Below, piece by piece: positions 1 to 10,199 of a stretch of 64,000 nucleotides of DNA. The position numbers and the translations under genes were made by a program. Within the stretch, counting starts at the first letter, position 1. Every line of letters starts with the position of its first letter. The notes under the pieces are model-generated. The model did not search any database and had not been told where the DNA came from. It saw only the letters and a program-made list of their open reading frames with translations. This stretch comes from Mycobacterium bourgelatii (GTDB lineage: Bacteria; Actinomycetota; Actinomycetes; Mycobacteriales; Mycobacteriaceae): NCBI RefSeq assembly GCF_010723575.1, contig NZ_BLKZ01000001.1, positions 5,146,001 to 5,210,000 on the forward strand, written 5' to 3'.

Positions 1-3000
1 AATCCGCGGTTGCCAATCCCCGCCAAGCCCTCCGCGAGACCCGAGTTGCCGAACCCGAAATTAGCGTCACCGATATTCCCGAACCCGAAGTTGCCGTCAC
101 CGATATTGCCCAAGCCCAGGTTGCCACCGCCGATGTTGCCGGCACCGAAGTTGATGTTCCCGACGTTGCCCATGCCCACATTGAAGGAGCCGGTGTTGGC
201 GAATCCGAGACTGAAGCCGTCGACGTTGCCCAGGTTCAGAACGTTGAGCAAACTCATGTTCTGCAATTCGGCGATGGCCGAGTCGAAGAAGTTCGGTCCG
301 GCCGGATCGCTCGAACTCGAACCACTGGTGAGCATTGCGGCCAAGCCTTGGTAAGACCATCCCGATACGTGGTTGCCCAAATTGCCCAGACCTGAGAGCG
401 CCGCCGGGCTGAGGGCATCCAACGTGCTGACATTGAACATCCCGGAGATGTTCGTGCCGGAGTTCAGCCAACCCGACACGAGGCCACCCGCATTTCCGAA
501 GCCCGATCCGCCGCCAACGCCGGCGTGGAAGAATCCCGACGACGGCAAGGTCGTCGAATTACCAATGCCCGGTACGGCCCGGATATCGATGATCGAGATG
601 TCGATGGCCGTGCCGGTCGTGGTGAGAAGGTCAAAGTCAAGCGGGATTCCCGAGATTGTCATTCCCGGGATGGTGATTCCCGGGATGTCCAGGGACAGAT
701 CGATGGGCAAGAACTCGGCCATGGAAATTCCGCCGATCATCGAGGCGGGAATATCGACGGCGGGAATCTCGAGCGGTATGGAGTCGGCGATCGAAATTGC
801 AGGCATCATGATCGACTTCATACTGAGATCCAGGGGAATACTAAAATTGATGTCGCCAGTGGTAATGCTGGTTTGCGGGATGCCGATTGCCAACTTAAAG
901 CCGGTAAGGTCGGGCTCGGGCAAGGGGGTAAATATGGTAACGGTTAATGGGCTAACACTGGTCGAAACACTAATTGGACCGATATTGACACTTCCCGTAT
1001 TCTTTAGCTCAGACAACAGGGCAGTAGCGGGGGCGGTGAAGCCGAGGTCGATGGCACCGTCGATGCCGATGCGGATGCCGGGAATGGGGATTTCAGGCAG
1101 GGCGAATTGGTAACTGGCCGCGCCAGTGAGGTCCAGATGGAGGGGCGGGACAATTGTGATTTCGGGGATGACAATCGGGCTCATGCCGCCACTGGTCGTG
1201 ATATGGATCGGAAATTCCGGAATCGTGATCCCGTAGGAAAGCTCTACTAGGCCTTGGTATTCGCCGCGCCAGAGGATGCCGTTGCTGTAGTTGCCCGACA
1301 TGAGCGCGCCGGTGTTGACGTTGCCGGAGTTTGCGATGCCGGTGTTGGAATCTCCGGTGTTGAACCAGCCCGTGTTGATGCTGCCCACGTTGAAGTCCCC
1401 GGTGTTGGTATCACCGACATTGAAACTGCCCGTGTTGTACCAGCCCGGATTGGCCAGCCCCGTGTTGAAACCACCGGCATTGAACAACCCCGTGCTGGCC
1501 ACCCCCGAATTCCCGATCCCGGTGTTGTAACTCCCCGAGTTGAACAACCCGAAATTCCCCGTCCCCGAATTGAAGAACCCCACATTGCCCGTCCCCGAAT
1601 TGAACAACCCGATGTTCCCGCTCCCCGAGTTCAACCCCCCGACCCCGGTCAGATTGTCCCCCGTCAACCCGATCCCAAAATTATTGTTACCGGTGTTGGC
1701 CAACCCCACATTCCCGAACCCGAAATTCGCCACACCCAGATTGCTGCCCCCAGCATTACCCAACCCCCGATTACCGATCCCCGCCAAGCCGTGCGCCAGA
1801 CCCGAGTTGCCGAACCCGAAATTGTTGTCGCCGACATTGCCGAACCCGAAGTTGCCGTCCCCGACATTGCCCAACCCGACATTGAAATCACCCAGATTGG
1901 CCCCACCCACATTCAGATTGCCGACGTTGCCGAACCCGACATTGCCGTTGCCAACGTGGGCCAGCCCGAGGTTGATGACGGCGGTGGCGTCGTGGCCGAG
2001 ATTGGCGGCCAGCAGCCCCGACAGTTGGTGGCCGAAGTTGCCGACGCCCGACGCCAACGCCGATGTCCCCAACGGCAACGGGCTGGTGTTGTAGAAACCC
2101 GAGAGTCCCGAGCCCAGATTCAGCGCACCCGAACCCAGTGAACCAACGTTGGCGAAGCCCGACCCCGCCCCCGCCAGCGCATCGTAGGCCTGGTTCCACC
2201 AGCCCGACATGCCCGCGCCAAAGTTCCCCCACCCCGAGCCGCCGCCGGCCCCCGAATTGAAAAACCCCGACGAAGGGCTCGTCGTCGTGTTCCCAAAACC
2301 CGGCGACGCCGGCACATTAACCGCTGGAATCGGAATGTCTCCGATGTGTGCGGTGGCGTTGACCAGCAACTGGACTGGACTGAGCGTGAATCCAGTCGGC
2401 AACAAGGTGAAGGCGTCGAGCCCACCGGACAGATTCGATACGCCCACGGCCGCTTCCGGGAAAGTGAGACCGGCTGGGAAGAAAGTGAATGCATCGTTGG
2501 CCATGGTCACGCCCGCTGTCACCGGTGTTTGAGCCGGAATGGTGAAGCCATTCGGAAAGACAGTCGCCGCAGATAAAGTTGACAACAGTGACACCGGAAT
2601 TGAATTCAGCCCGATGGACGATATCCTGATCGGCGAGAAATTGAGGCCGGAAAAATCTGGTTTGCCTTCTGGCACAGGAGGACCAAATTGCACGATATCT
2701 ATTAGCGGGATGGAACTATGACCGAGAGTCACCGCTCCAGTTTTTATCTCCAACGCGAAATTCATGTGGCCGAGTGCCGTCATGGGCGATATCGTGGTCT
2801 GCCCCAGTCCCACGGATCCGAGAATCTGTATCGGAACAGCAGGAATAGTGACGGACGGCAGCGTGAACGATCCCAAACTCACCGATGCATCGGTGAACTC
2901 AAAGCGGATTGCCGAAATCGGCATCGGCGCGACATGGATGGGACCGACTCCCGCGTCTACGAGCACGCTGACCGGGAACTGGCCCACGGCGGGCCCGTAG

Positions 3001-5400
3001 TGTGCGCCTACTAGGCCTTGGTATTCGCCGCGCCAGAGGATGCCGTTGCTGTAATCACCGGATATGAGCGCTCCGGTGTTGACGTTGCCGGAGTTTGCGA
3101 TGCCGGTGTTGGAATCTCCGGTGTTGAACCAGCCCGTGTTGATGCTGCCCACGTTGAAGTCCCCGGTGTTGGTATCACCGACATTGAAACTGCCCGTGTT
3201 GTACCACCCCGGATTGGCCAGCCCCGTGTTGAAACCACCGGCATTGAACAACCCCCACCCCGAATTCCCGATCCCGGTGTTGTAACTCCCCGAGTTGAAC
3301 AACCCGAAATTCCCGTCCCCGAATTGAAGAACCCCACATTGCCCGTCCCCGAATTGAACAACCCGATGTTCCTGCTCCCGAATTCAACCCCCGACCCCGG
3401 TCAGATTGTCCCCGTCAACCCGATCCCAAAATTATTGTTACCGGTGTTGGCCAACCCCACATTCCCGAACCCGAAATTCGCCAACCCCAGATTGCCGCCC
3501 CCAGCATTACCCAACCCCTGATTACCCACCCCGCCTGTGCCAGACCCGAGTTCCCGAACCCGAAATTGTTGTCGCCGACATTGCCGAACCCGAAATTGCC
3601 GTCCCCGACATTGCCCAACCCGACATTGAAATCACCCAGATTGGCCCCACCCACATTCACATTCCCGAGGTTGCCCAACCCCACATTGGCCCCACCAACC
3701 TGACCCCACCCCACATTCAGCACCGACGACAACCCCGACAACCGCTCACCCACATTCCCCACCCCCGACACCAACCCCGACCCCACCGCATCCAACCCCG
3801 CAGAGTTCAACAACCCCGACACACCCGAACCCACATTCAACACACCCGACCCCAACGAACCCACATTCCCAAACCCCGAACCCGCCCCCGTCACCGCGTC
3901 ATACGCCTGGTTCCACCACCCCGACACCCCCGCACCAAAATTCCCAAAACCCGACACCCCACCCGCACCACTATTAAAGAAACCCGACGACGGCGTCACC
4001 GTCGTATTCCCAAAACCCGGAGTCGCAGGTGAATCGATGGCGTGCATCGGGATGGCGCCGACATTGATCCCGATTCCAAAATTCATGGGGACACGCTCGA
4101 TCGTGATCGCTGGTGTGCTCACGCCGTCAATTTGGCCCTGAATATTGATGGTCAGCGGAATTGCCTGCTCCGGAACGCTGAACCCGGGTATGGTAAAGCC
4201 CGGTGTGCCGATCGATACGCTCGCAAGCAGGCTAAACGGGTTGTCGGTGCTGGGAATATTGATGCCGTTCGGGAAGAGTGTGATGGCCGGCGTAAGCCAG
4301 TTCACGGTTGCATCGAACCGCTGAACGTGGAGGGTAATAGTGCTGGGGCCCAAGGGCCTTACCTGCATGTCGGCGCCGATGCCTGTAGTAAAGGCAATTA
4401 CCGGAATGCCTATAGGCGCCAAACCCCACGGACCAACGGGGAATGCTGTGGTGAAGTTTTGGGCAGGAAAGAGCGTAATCGGCGAGATGGAAAGCGGCCC
4501 GATATTGATCGGTATGCCAATACCTCCGCCGAACGCGGGGACGGTGATGTCTGGAACGACGAGGGGTCCGATATTAATGGTGTGGTGAATGTTCACCGGG
4601 ATGGTTGGCAGAATGGTGATAGCCGGGATTGTGATGGGACCGATGCCGCCGACGAGCTCAACGCCGATCGGGATCTGGGCGATCGACGATCCGACCGAGG
4701 ACCCACTCAAGTCCTGGTAATCACCTGCCCACAACATTCCGTTGCTGAAGTTGCCCGAGATGAAGGCGCCGGTATTGACGTTGCCCGAGTTCGCGATGCC
4801 CGTATTGGTGTGCCCGGTGTTGAACCAGCCGGTGTTGACGTTGCCCGTGTTGAAGTCACCCGTGTTGGTATCACCGGCGTTGAAAGAGCCCGTGTTGTAC
4901 GAACCGGTATTGGCAAATCCTGTGTTGAAACCACCAGCATTGAACAACCCGGTACTCGCGATCCCAGAGTTGCCGATCCCCGTGTTGTAACTTCCCGAGT
5001 TGAACAGTCCGACGTTTCCGGTGCCGGAGTTGAAGAAGCCCACGTTGCCGGTTCCGGAATTGAATAAGCCGATATTTCCTGTTCCCGAATTCAAGGGCCC
5101 GATACCGGACAGGTTGTCGCCGGTCAACCCGATCCCGAAGTTATTGTTGCCGGTGTTCGCGAACCCGACATTTCCAAGTCCGATATTTGCGATGCCGAGG
5201 TTGCTGCTACCCGCATTGGTCAGGCCTTGATTGCCAAGCCCGGCGAGGCCCGCTCCGAGCCCCGAATTCCCGATACCGAAATTACCGGAGCCAATATTAC
5301 CTAGGCCAATATTCGAAGCACCAACGTTCGTCAGGCCCAGGTTGAAGTCCCCGATATTTCCCAACCCGATGTTGAAATTGCCGACATTGCCTGCGCCCGC
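1..5400 (-). repeat. about 1.7 kb super-modules inside the PPE-MPTR gene
   Basis: Three modules, each an MPTR stretch, an 'IPxIxIP' block and a linker, can be aligned by landmarks. The 'EYQGLV/DYQDLSG' end of the MPTR stretch recurs near 4708, 3014 and 1251. The 'SGFF(N/H)(S/A)G' linker recurs near 3975, 2257 and 528. The spacing is 1.69-1.76 kb, about 570-590 codons. A fourth MPTR stretch begins at about 240 and continues off the window. MPTR copies at 1240-1960 and 3010-3700 are nearly identical, while the 4690-5400 copy is clearly diverged. Confidence 0.85.
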
Positions 5401-6000
5401 GTTGAGGCTCAGCGTCCTGGCCGGGCCGACCGTGTCGGCCGCAGCCGCGCTTGCCGCTGCACCAACGCCGCCTGCCAGCACCTGCAGTTGCTGGCCAAAC
5501 CCCGTCAACTTCGACACCGCCGCGGCTGCGCCGGTGTGGTATCCAACCATCGCGGTCACATCCTGAGCCCACATCAGCTCGTACTCAGCCTCGACGACCG
5601 CGATCGCCGGGGTGTTCTGCCCCAATAGATTCGACAACGCCAACTGCAGCAGCTCCGCTCGGTTGGCAGCCACCACGAGGGGATCCACCGTCGCCGCCAG
5701 CGCAGCCTCGAAAACCTCCACCACCGCATTGACCTGACCGGCCGCCGCCTCGGCCGCGGCCGCCGTCGCACTCAGCCATCCCACATACGGAGCTGCGGCA
5801 GCGGACATCGCCGCCGACGAGGCGCCCTGCCACGCCCCAGCCGCCAACGCCGCCGTAACCGACTCGAACGAGAGGCTCGCCGAACTCAACTCCGCAGCCA
5901 ATGCATCCCAGGCCCGAGCCGCAGCCAACCATGGCGCGGACCCAGCGCCGCCGTACATCAGCGCCGAATTCACCTCCGGCGGAAACACCGGAAACTCCAT
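1..6000 (-). CDS. giant PPE-MPTR protein, 5' part; runs off the left edge
   Basis: The start is the ATG at 6000, preceded by an AGAAGGG-like ribosome site. Residues 1-180 form a PPE domain (MEFPVFPPEVNSALMYGG; PPE at 7-9). It is followed by long NxGxGNxG (MPTR) stretches alternating with hydrophobic 'IPxIxIP' blocks and 'SGFFNSGAGG' linkers. The frame is open from 6000 to about 3537. Five single-base deficits in C runs (3313-3537) then carry it, net, into the frame that stays open from about 3240 to base 1. With these corrected the product exceeds about 2000 residues, comparable with the largest M. tuberculosis PPE-MPTR proteins. PPE proteins are ESX-secreted or surface exposed; no function is inferred beyond that. 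In H37Rv I recall no PPE gene beside cbs. The C terminus lies outside the window. Confidence 0.85.
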
Positions 6001-6363
6001 CGCCTCGGTCCCTTCTCAGGTGGGCACCGCCGGTTCGGCGGCGTGACCCCGGAGCTGGTAAGGCATGTGTTTTCGACGTGCTGCCAGCTACCTGTCCACC
6101 GAGTATTCAATGGCGAGATTCCGTTGTCTTTAGCCAGAGAAAAGTTGAGACGAGACGAAATGGAAGGCCCCGCAAGAAGTATCAGCGTAAGCCAATTACC
6201 TGCGAAAACAGCCTCTGAACGACGAGAAGTTGTCTCAGCCTGAGAATCTCTTTTACCGGCCTATTCGTGCCAAGCGCGGAGACTCACGCCGCCTGTGCAG
6301 CAAACTTCGGTTCGGGTGCTGGCGCACCGGCACCCGCTAGTCTCCCCGGAAAGACCGCCTCGG
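6001..6363. other. intergenic stretch upstream of the PPE-MPTR gene
   Basis: This 363-bp gap separates the stop of cbs from the start of the PPE gene; both genes are on the minus strand. It should hold the PPE promoter and the ribosome site just before 6000. No convincing gene, tRNA or strong hairpin was seen. Confidence 0.5.
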
Positions 6364-7770
6364 CTAACGCCGGCGCTGCCCTTCGGACAAAAAGCCCAGC
6401 AGGTCGTAGCGGGTGATCACACCTACCGGCTTGCCCTCCTCGACGACCATCAGCGCGTCCCAATCCCGCAATGCTTTACCAGCCGCGCTCACCAACTCGC
6501 CGGCCCCGATCAACGGCAACGGCGGGCTCATGTGCTGGGAGACCGCGTCGGCCAGGTTGGCCCGACCCTCGAACACCGCCGAGAGCAGTTCGCGCTCCGA
6601 GACGCTGCCGGCCACCTCGCCGGCCATCACCGGCGGCTCGGCCCCGACGACCGGCATCTGCGAGACCCCGTACTCACGGAGAATCCCGATGGCGTCGCGC
6701 ACCGTCTCCGACGGATGGGTGTGCACCAGGTCCGGCAGCGCCCCCGACTTGCGGCGCAACACATCTCCGACCGTCGACTCATCGGCCGAGCCGTCCAGAC
6801 GCGTGCGCAGGAATCCGTACGAGGACATCCAGGCGTCGTTGAAGATCTTGGACATATAGCCGCGGCCGCCGTCCGGCAACAGGACGACCACCAGGGCGTC
6901 GGGCCCGGCTTGTTCGGCGACCTTTAGCGCCGCTACCACCGCCATCCCACATGACCCGCCGACCAGCATCGCTTCCTCGCGGGCCAGCCGCCTGGTCATG
7001 TCGAACGAGTCGGCGTCGGACACCGCGATGATCTCGTCGGGCACCGTCGGGTCGTAGGCCGCCGGCCAGAAGTCCTCTCCGACGCCCTCGACCAGATAGG
7101 GGCGACCCGTGCCACCCGAATACACCGAGCCCTCCGGGTCAGCGCCGATGATGCGCACCGGTCCTTCTGGGCGGTTGGCAGACACCTCCTTGAGGTAGCG
7201 GCCCGCCCCGGTGATCGTGCCCCCGGTGCCGATGCCCGCCACGAAGTGGGTGATCTTGCCGTCGGTGTCGGCCCAAATTTCGGGACCCGTAGTCGCGTAG
7301 TGACTGGCCGGACCTTCCGGGTTCGCGTACTGGTCGGGTTTCCAGGCGCCCTCGATTTCCCGGACCAGACGGTCGGAAACGCTGTAGTAGCTGTCCGGGT
7401 CCTCCGGCGGAACTGCCGTCGGGCATACGACGACCTCGGCGCCGTAGGCGAGCAACACATTCCGCTTGTCCTCGCTCACCTTGTCCGGGCAAACGAACAC
7501 GCATTTGTAGCCCCGTCGCTGGGCGACCAGCGCCAGCCCGACACCGGTATTGCCGGACGTCGGTTCGACGATCGTGCCGCCCGGCTTCAGCAACCCGCTG
7601 GCCTCGGCGGCGTCGATCATCTTCGCCGCGATGCGGTCCTTGGAGCTACCACCGGGATTGAGGTATTCGACCTTTGCGGCCACGATGCCGCAACCGTCGG
7701 GGACGACTGAGTTCAGCCGAACCAGTGGCGTGCCGCCGATGAGGTCACTGATGTGCTGCGCAATCCGCAT
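6364..7770 (-). CDS. cbs: cystathionine beta-synthase (PLP enzyme with CBS domain pair)
   Basis: Condenses serine (or O-acetylserine) with homocysteine to cystathionine in reverse transsulfuration; cytosolic. The 468-residue product has a fold-type II PLP domain over about residues 1-310. The PLP lysine is in PGGSSKDR (K44), the cofactor phosphate loop is GTGGTITG, and a CBS-domain pair fills about residues 340-465. Length and order match the M. tuberculosis orthologue (Rv1077, about 464 residues). ATG 7770 is followed at once by the conserved MRIAQHISDLIGGTPLVRL start, so the start is safe. A separate cysteine synthase function cannot be excluded from sequence, but the CBS pair favours cystathionine synthesis. 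Confidence 0.95.
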   Translation of the reverse strand: MRIAQHISDLIGGTPLVRLNSVVPDGCGIVAAKVEYLNPGGSSKDRIAAKMIDAAEASGLLKPGGTIVEPTSGNTGVGLALVAQRRGYKCVFVCPDKVSEDKRNVLLAYGAEVVVCPTAVPPEDPDSYYSVSDRLVREIEGAWKPDQYANPEGPASHYATTGPEIWADTDGKITHFVAGIGTGGTITGAGRYLKEVSANRPEGPVRIIGADPEGSVYSGGTGRPYLVEGVGEDFWPAAYDPTVPDEIIAVSDADSFDMTRRLAREEAMLVGGSCGMAVVAALKVAEQAGPDALVVVLLPDGGRGYMSKIFNDAWMSSYGFLRTRLDGSADESTVGDVLRRKSGALPDLVHTHPSETVRDAIGILREYGVSQMPVVGAEPPVMAGEVAGSVSERELLSAVFEGRANLADAVSQHMSPPLPLIGAGELVSAAGKALRDWDALMVVEEGKPVGVITRYDLLGFLSEGQRRR

Positions 7771-7845
7771 GCGCTTATCGTCTCAGGCGATTTCGGCCGG
7801 CGCGCAGCTGGGCACACCGGCGAGGGCCGTAGTTAGTCGGTGGCT

Positions 7846-8913
7846 CTAGTCCGTGGCTTCGCGGATGTACTCACCGATTTGCCGCAACGATCGGACCGCC
7901 TCGGGCAACAGCGGCCCGACGACCTGGAAGTCGTGAACCTGTCCCGGCCAAACGCGGACCTCGGCGGGCACACCGGCGGCCGCCAATTTGCCCGCGGCAA
8001 GCTGCGCGTCGTGCAGCAGTACCTCCGAGCCGGACACGTGGATCAGGGTTCGCGGCAGCCCGGCGCGGATGTGATCCAACGGCTCGTAAACCTCTTCCGG
8101 TTTGCCGTCCACCTGGTTCTTGGCGGCAGCGCTAGCAACCAAAACACCGAGGGCGTCGAAGGCCCGCGAGGGGAACATCGCGTCGGTCTTGATGTTGGGA
8201 TGCGCCTGCTTTTCTTCCTTTGCTAGCTGCAGCAGTGGCGAGATCGCTACCAACGCCGCCGGCTCCTCGTTTTCGTCCAAAAGGCGCTGCGCGAGCGTGA
8301 GCGCTAGATAGCCGCCGGCGGAGTCGCCCGCGAGCACAATCTGCTCCGGCTGGTACCCCAGCAGCCGCAGCCAGCGGTAGCCGTCGTGGCAGTCTTCCAA
8401 CGCCATCCCGATCGAGTGCTTGGGCATCAGCCGATAATTCACCACGAGAACGGGCGCGTCAGCAAACATCGACAGCAACTCGACCAGCCGACCGTGCGAG
8501 TTTGCTCCACAGGTCAGGAACGCGCCGCCGTGCAAGTAGAGAACCACCCGCCGGGTGCCGTCCGCGGGCAGCACGCCCTTGGCGCGAACCAGCTGCGCCG
8601 ACGCGTTAGGCAACTTCACCGTGGCTCGGACGGTGCTGGATGCCGGCAAGAACACGCGCGCCGCATGGTCGATGAGCCCCCATGGCCAAGGCAGTTGGGG
8701 AACGTAGCTGCCAGCCGCCAGAACGGGCCGGATGGTCAATCGCGACGCCAACGCAGCTAAGCGCGCAGCAATGCCTGGACCAGATTCGACGACCTCAACA
8801 GGGGCGCCGTCGCTGATGGCAAACCTGCGTGTTTCGAGTCTACGTGCCTTCAGCACGTCGCGCGGGCGAATGGCTTCTCTAGGTGAGCCGGATACCTTTT
8901 TGGGTGCAGTCAT
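7846..8913 (-). CDS. lipU: esterase/lipase of the hormone-sensitive lipase family (LipU)
   Basis: Serine esterase with an alpha/beta-hydrolase fold. The oxyanion motif HGG lies at about residue 128 (YLHGGAFL). The nucleophile elbow GDSAGG puts serine at about 198, and the C-terminal histidine is in GQVHDFQ. I chose ATG 8913 because an AGGAAG site lies 8 nt upstream; an in-frame GTG at 8922 would add three residues. At 355 residues it is longer at the N terminus than my memory of the M. tuberculosis protein (about 297). It is divergent from the exported SGNH hydrolase gene, leaving about 230 bp of shared promoter space. The natural substrate is unknown. Confidence 0.88.
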   Translation of the reverse strand: MTAPKKVSGSPREAIRPRDVLKARRLETRRFAISDGAPVEVVESGPGIAARLAALASRLTIRPVLAAGSYVPQLPWPWGLIDHAARVFLPASSTVRATVKLPNASAQLVRAKGVLPADGTRRVVLYLHGGAFLTCGANSHGRLVELLSMFADAPVLVVNYRLMPKHSIGMALEDCHDGYRWLRLLGYQPEQIVLAGDSAGGYLALTLAQRLLDENEEPAALVAISPLLQLAKEEKQAHPNIKTDAMFPSRAFDALGVLVASAAAKNQVDGKPEEVYEPLDHIRAGLPRTLIHVSGSEVLLHDAQLAAGKLAAAGVPAEVRVWPGQVHDFQVVGPLLPEAVRSLRQIGEYIREATD

Positions 8914-9145
8914 GCCCAACACTTCCTACGCCGTTGTAGTCGGATACAGCATGCGGCGAAGAGGTCGGGCGTTCCGGCTTACCTGCTCTCCGAAGCCCCC
9001 AGCCAACCTCGCGAACTTAGCTTGACAGTCCTTTTCGCTTCCAACATTCGATGAGTCTGTTTCGATACCAACTTTGTTTCACACCGTAACGGGTTTCTTC
9101 GTCAGCTACCCACGAAATCGGCACAACCGTCCTAAACTTTTTCGC

Positions 9146-10129
9146 GTGGACATACATGCGCCGCGTCGTTCGACCGTCGCGCTGGCCACTGCGGGCGCAC
9201 TCGCCTCGACGGGGACTGCCTATCTGGGCGCACGCAACCTGCTAGTGGGCCAGGCCACACACGTGCGCACGGTGATCCCGAAAGCATGGGGCACCCCACC
9301 CCGGGCCGACGGTGTCTACGGCCCCGGCGGCGAGCCCGCCCAGCGGTGGCGCCGGGGGGTTCCGTTCGACCTACACATAATGATGTTCGGCGACTCGACG
9401 GCGACGGGATACGGCTGCGCCAGCGCCGACGAAGTGCCGGGTGTGCTGCTCGCCCGCGGCATCGCCGACGAGACCGGAACGCGCGTCCGACTGAGCACCA
9501 AGGCGATCGTCGGCGCGACGTCGAGAGGCCTGTGCGGTCAGGTCGATGCGATGTTCGTGGCCGGCCCGCCCCCGGACGCGGCGGTCATCCTGGTGGGCGC
9601 CAACGACGTGACGGCACTGAACTCCATCGGGCCGTCGGCGCGACGGCTGGCCACTTGCGTGCGCAAGCTGCGCGCCCGGGACGCCGTGGTCGTCGTCGGC
9701 ACGTGTCCGGATTTCGGGATGATCCCCGCCATCCCGCAGCCACTGCGCTCGGTGGCCCACCAGCGTTCCCTGCAACTTGCGCGCGCTCAGGCCAGTGCCG
9801 TCAAGTCGGCCGACGGTGCGGCGGTCCCGCTGGCGCAACTGCTGGCTCCGAAGTTTCGGGCGATGCCGGATGCGATGTTCTGTCGCGATCGCTACCACCC
9901 GTCGGCGCTCGGATACGCCCTCGCCGCCGAACACCTGCTGCCCGCGCTTCGGGTGGAGTTGGCCGAAAAGCGTGGTACGCCAATGCCGGAGTTGCCGGCC
10001 CGGCCCACCGCACCCACCCTCACCAGCGAGCACACGCGACGCAGTGTCATGTCCCGCCTGTGGCGGCGGCCCGCACCCGACCATGCGCCGGCGATGCCCA
10101 CACCCGTCGCTGCTCCCACTAGCGGGTAG
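9146..10129 (+). CDS. exported SGNH/GDSL-type hydrolase (Rv1075c-like)
   Basis: SGNH hydrolase with block I GDSTATGYG (serine at about 84), block III VGANDV and block V DRYHPS supplying Asp and His. Residues 8-30 are hydrophobic (STVALATAGALASTG) and look like a signal anchor, so the enzyme probably acts at the cell envelope as an esterase or lipase. The reading frame extends upstream to a TTG at 9074, but those residues lack similarity to a signal peptide. GTG 9146 places a short charged n-region before the hydrophobic stretch and gives 327 residues, close to the M. tuberculosis homologue. No strong Shine-Dalgarno is visible, so the start is uncertain. Confidence 0.82.
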   Translation: MDIHAPRRSTVALATAGALASTGTAYLGARNLLVGQATHVRTVIPKAWGTPPRADGVYGPGGEPAQRWRRGVPFDLHIMMFGDSTATGYGCASADEVPGVLLARGIADETGTRVRLSTKAIVGATSRGLCGQVDAMFVAGPPPDAAVILVGANDVTALNSIGPSARRLATCVRKLRARDAVVVVGTCPDFGMIPAIPQPLRSVAHQRSLQLARAQASAVKSADGAAVPLAQLLAPKFRAMPDAMFCRDRYHPSALGYALAAEHLLPALRVELAEKRGTPMPELPARPTAPTLTSEHTRRSVMSRLWRRPAPDHAPAMPTPVAAPTSG

Positions 10130-10130
10130 C

Positions 10131-10153
10131 GACTAGATTTATCTCGTCTAGTC
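10131..10153. promoter_or_regulatory. 7-bp inverted repeat upstream of fadA3
   Basis: GACTAGA and TCTAGTC form a perfect 7-bp dyad separated by 9 nt, directly after the SGNH hydrolase stop and 46 nt before the fadA3 start. The arms are about one and a half helical turns apart, which suits a dimeric regulator. It does not match the KstR or KstR2 consensus that I remember. It is a candidate operator; a weak hairpin is the alternative. Confidence 0.4.
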
Positions 10154-10199
10154 ATGGTCGGGCCGCGGTCTACGGCCTGCTTGCACGCGAGGAGCCGTC

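Noticed and set aside
10..2141. Plus-strand frames of 246 and 295 codons opposite the PPE-MPTR gene
   Set aside because: They are complements of NxGxGNxG repeats (Pro/Leu-rich periodic peptides); the minus frame has the recognised domains.
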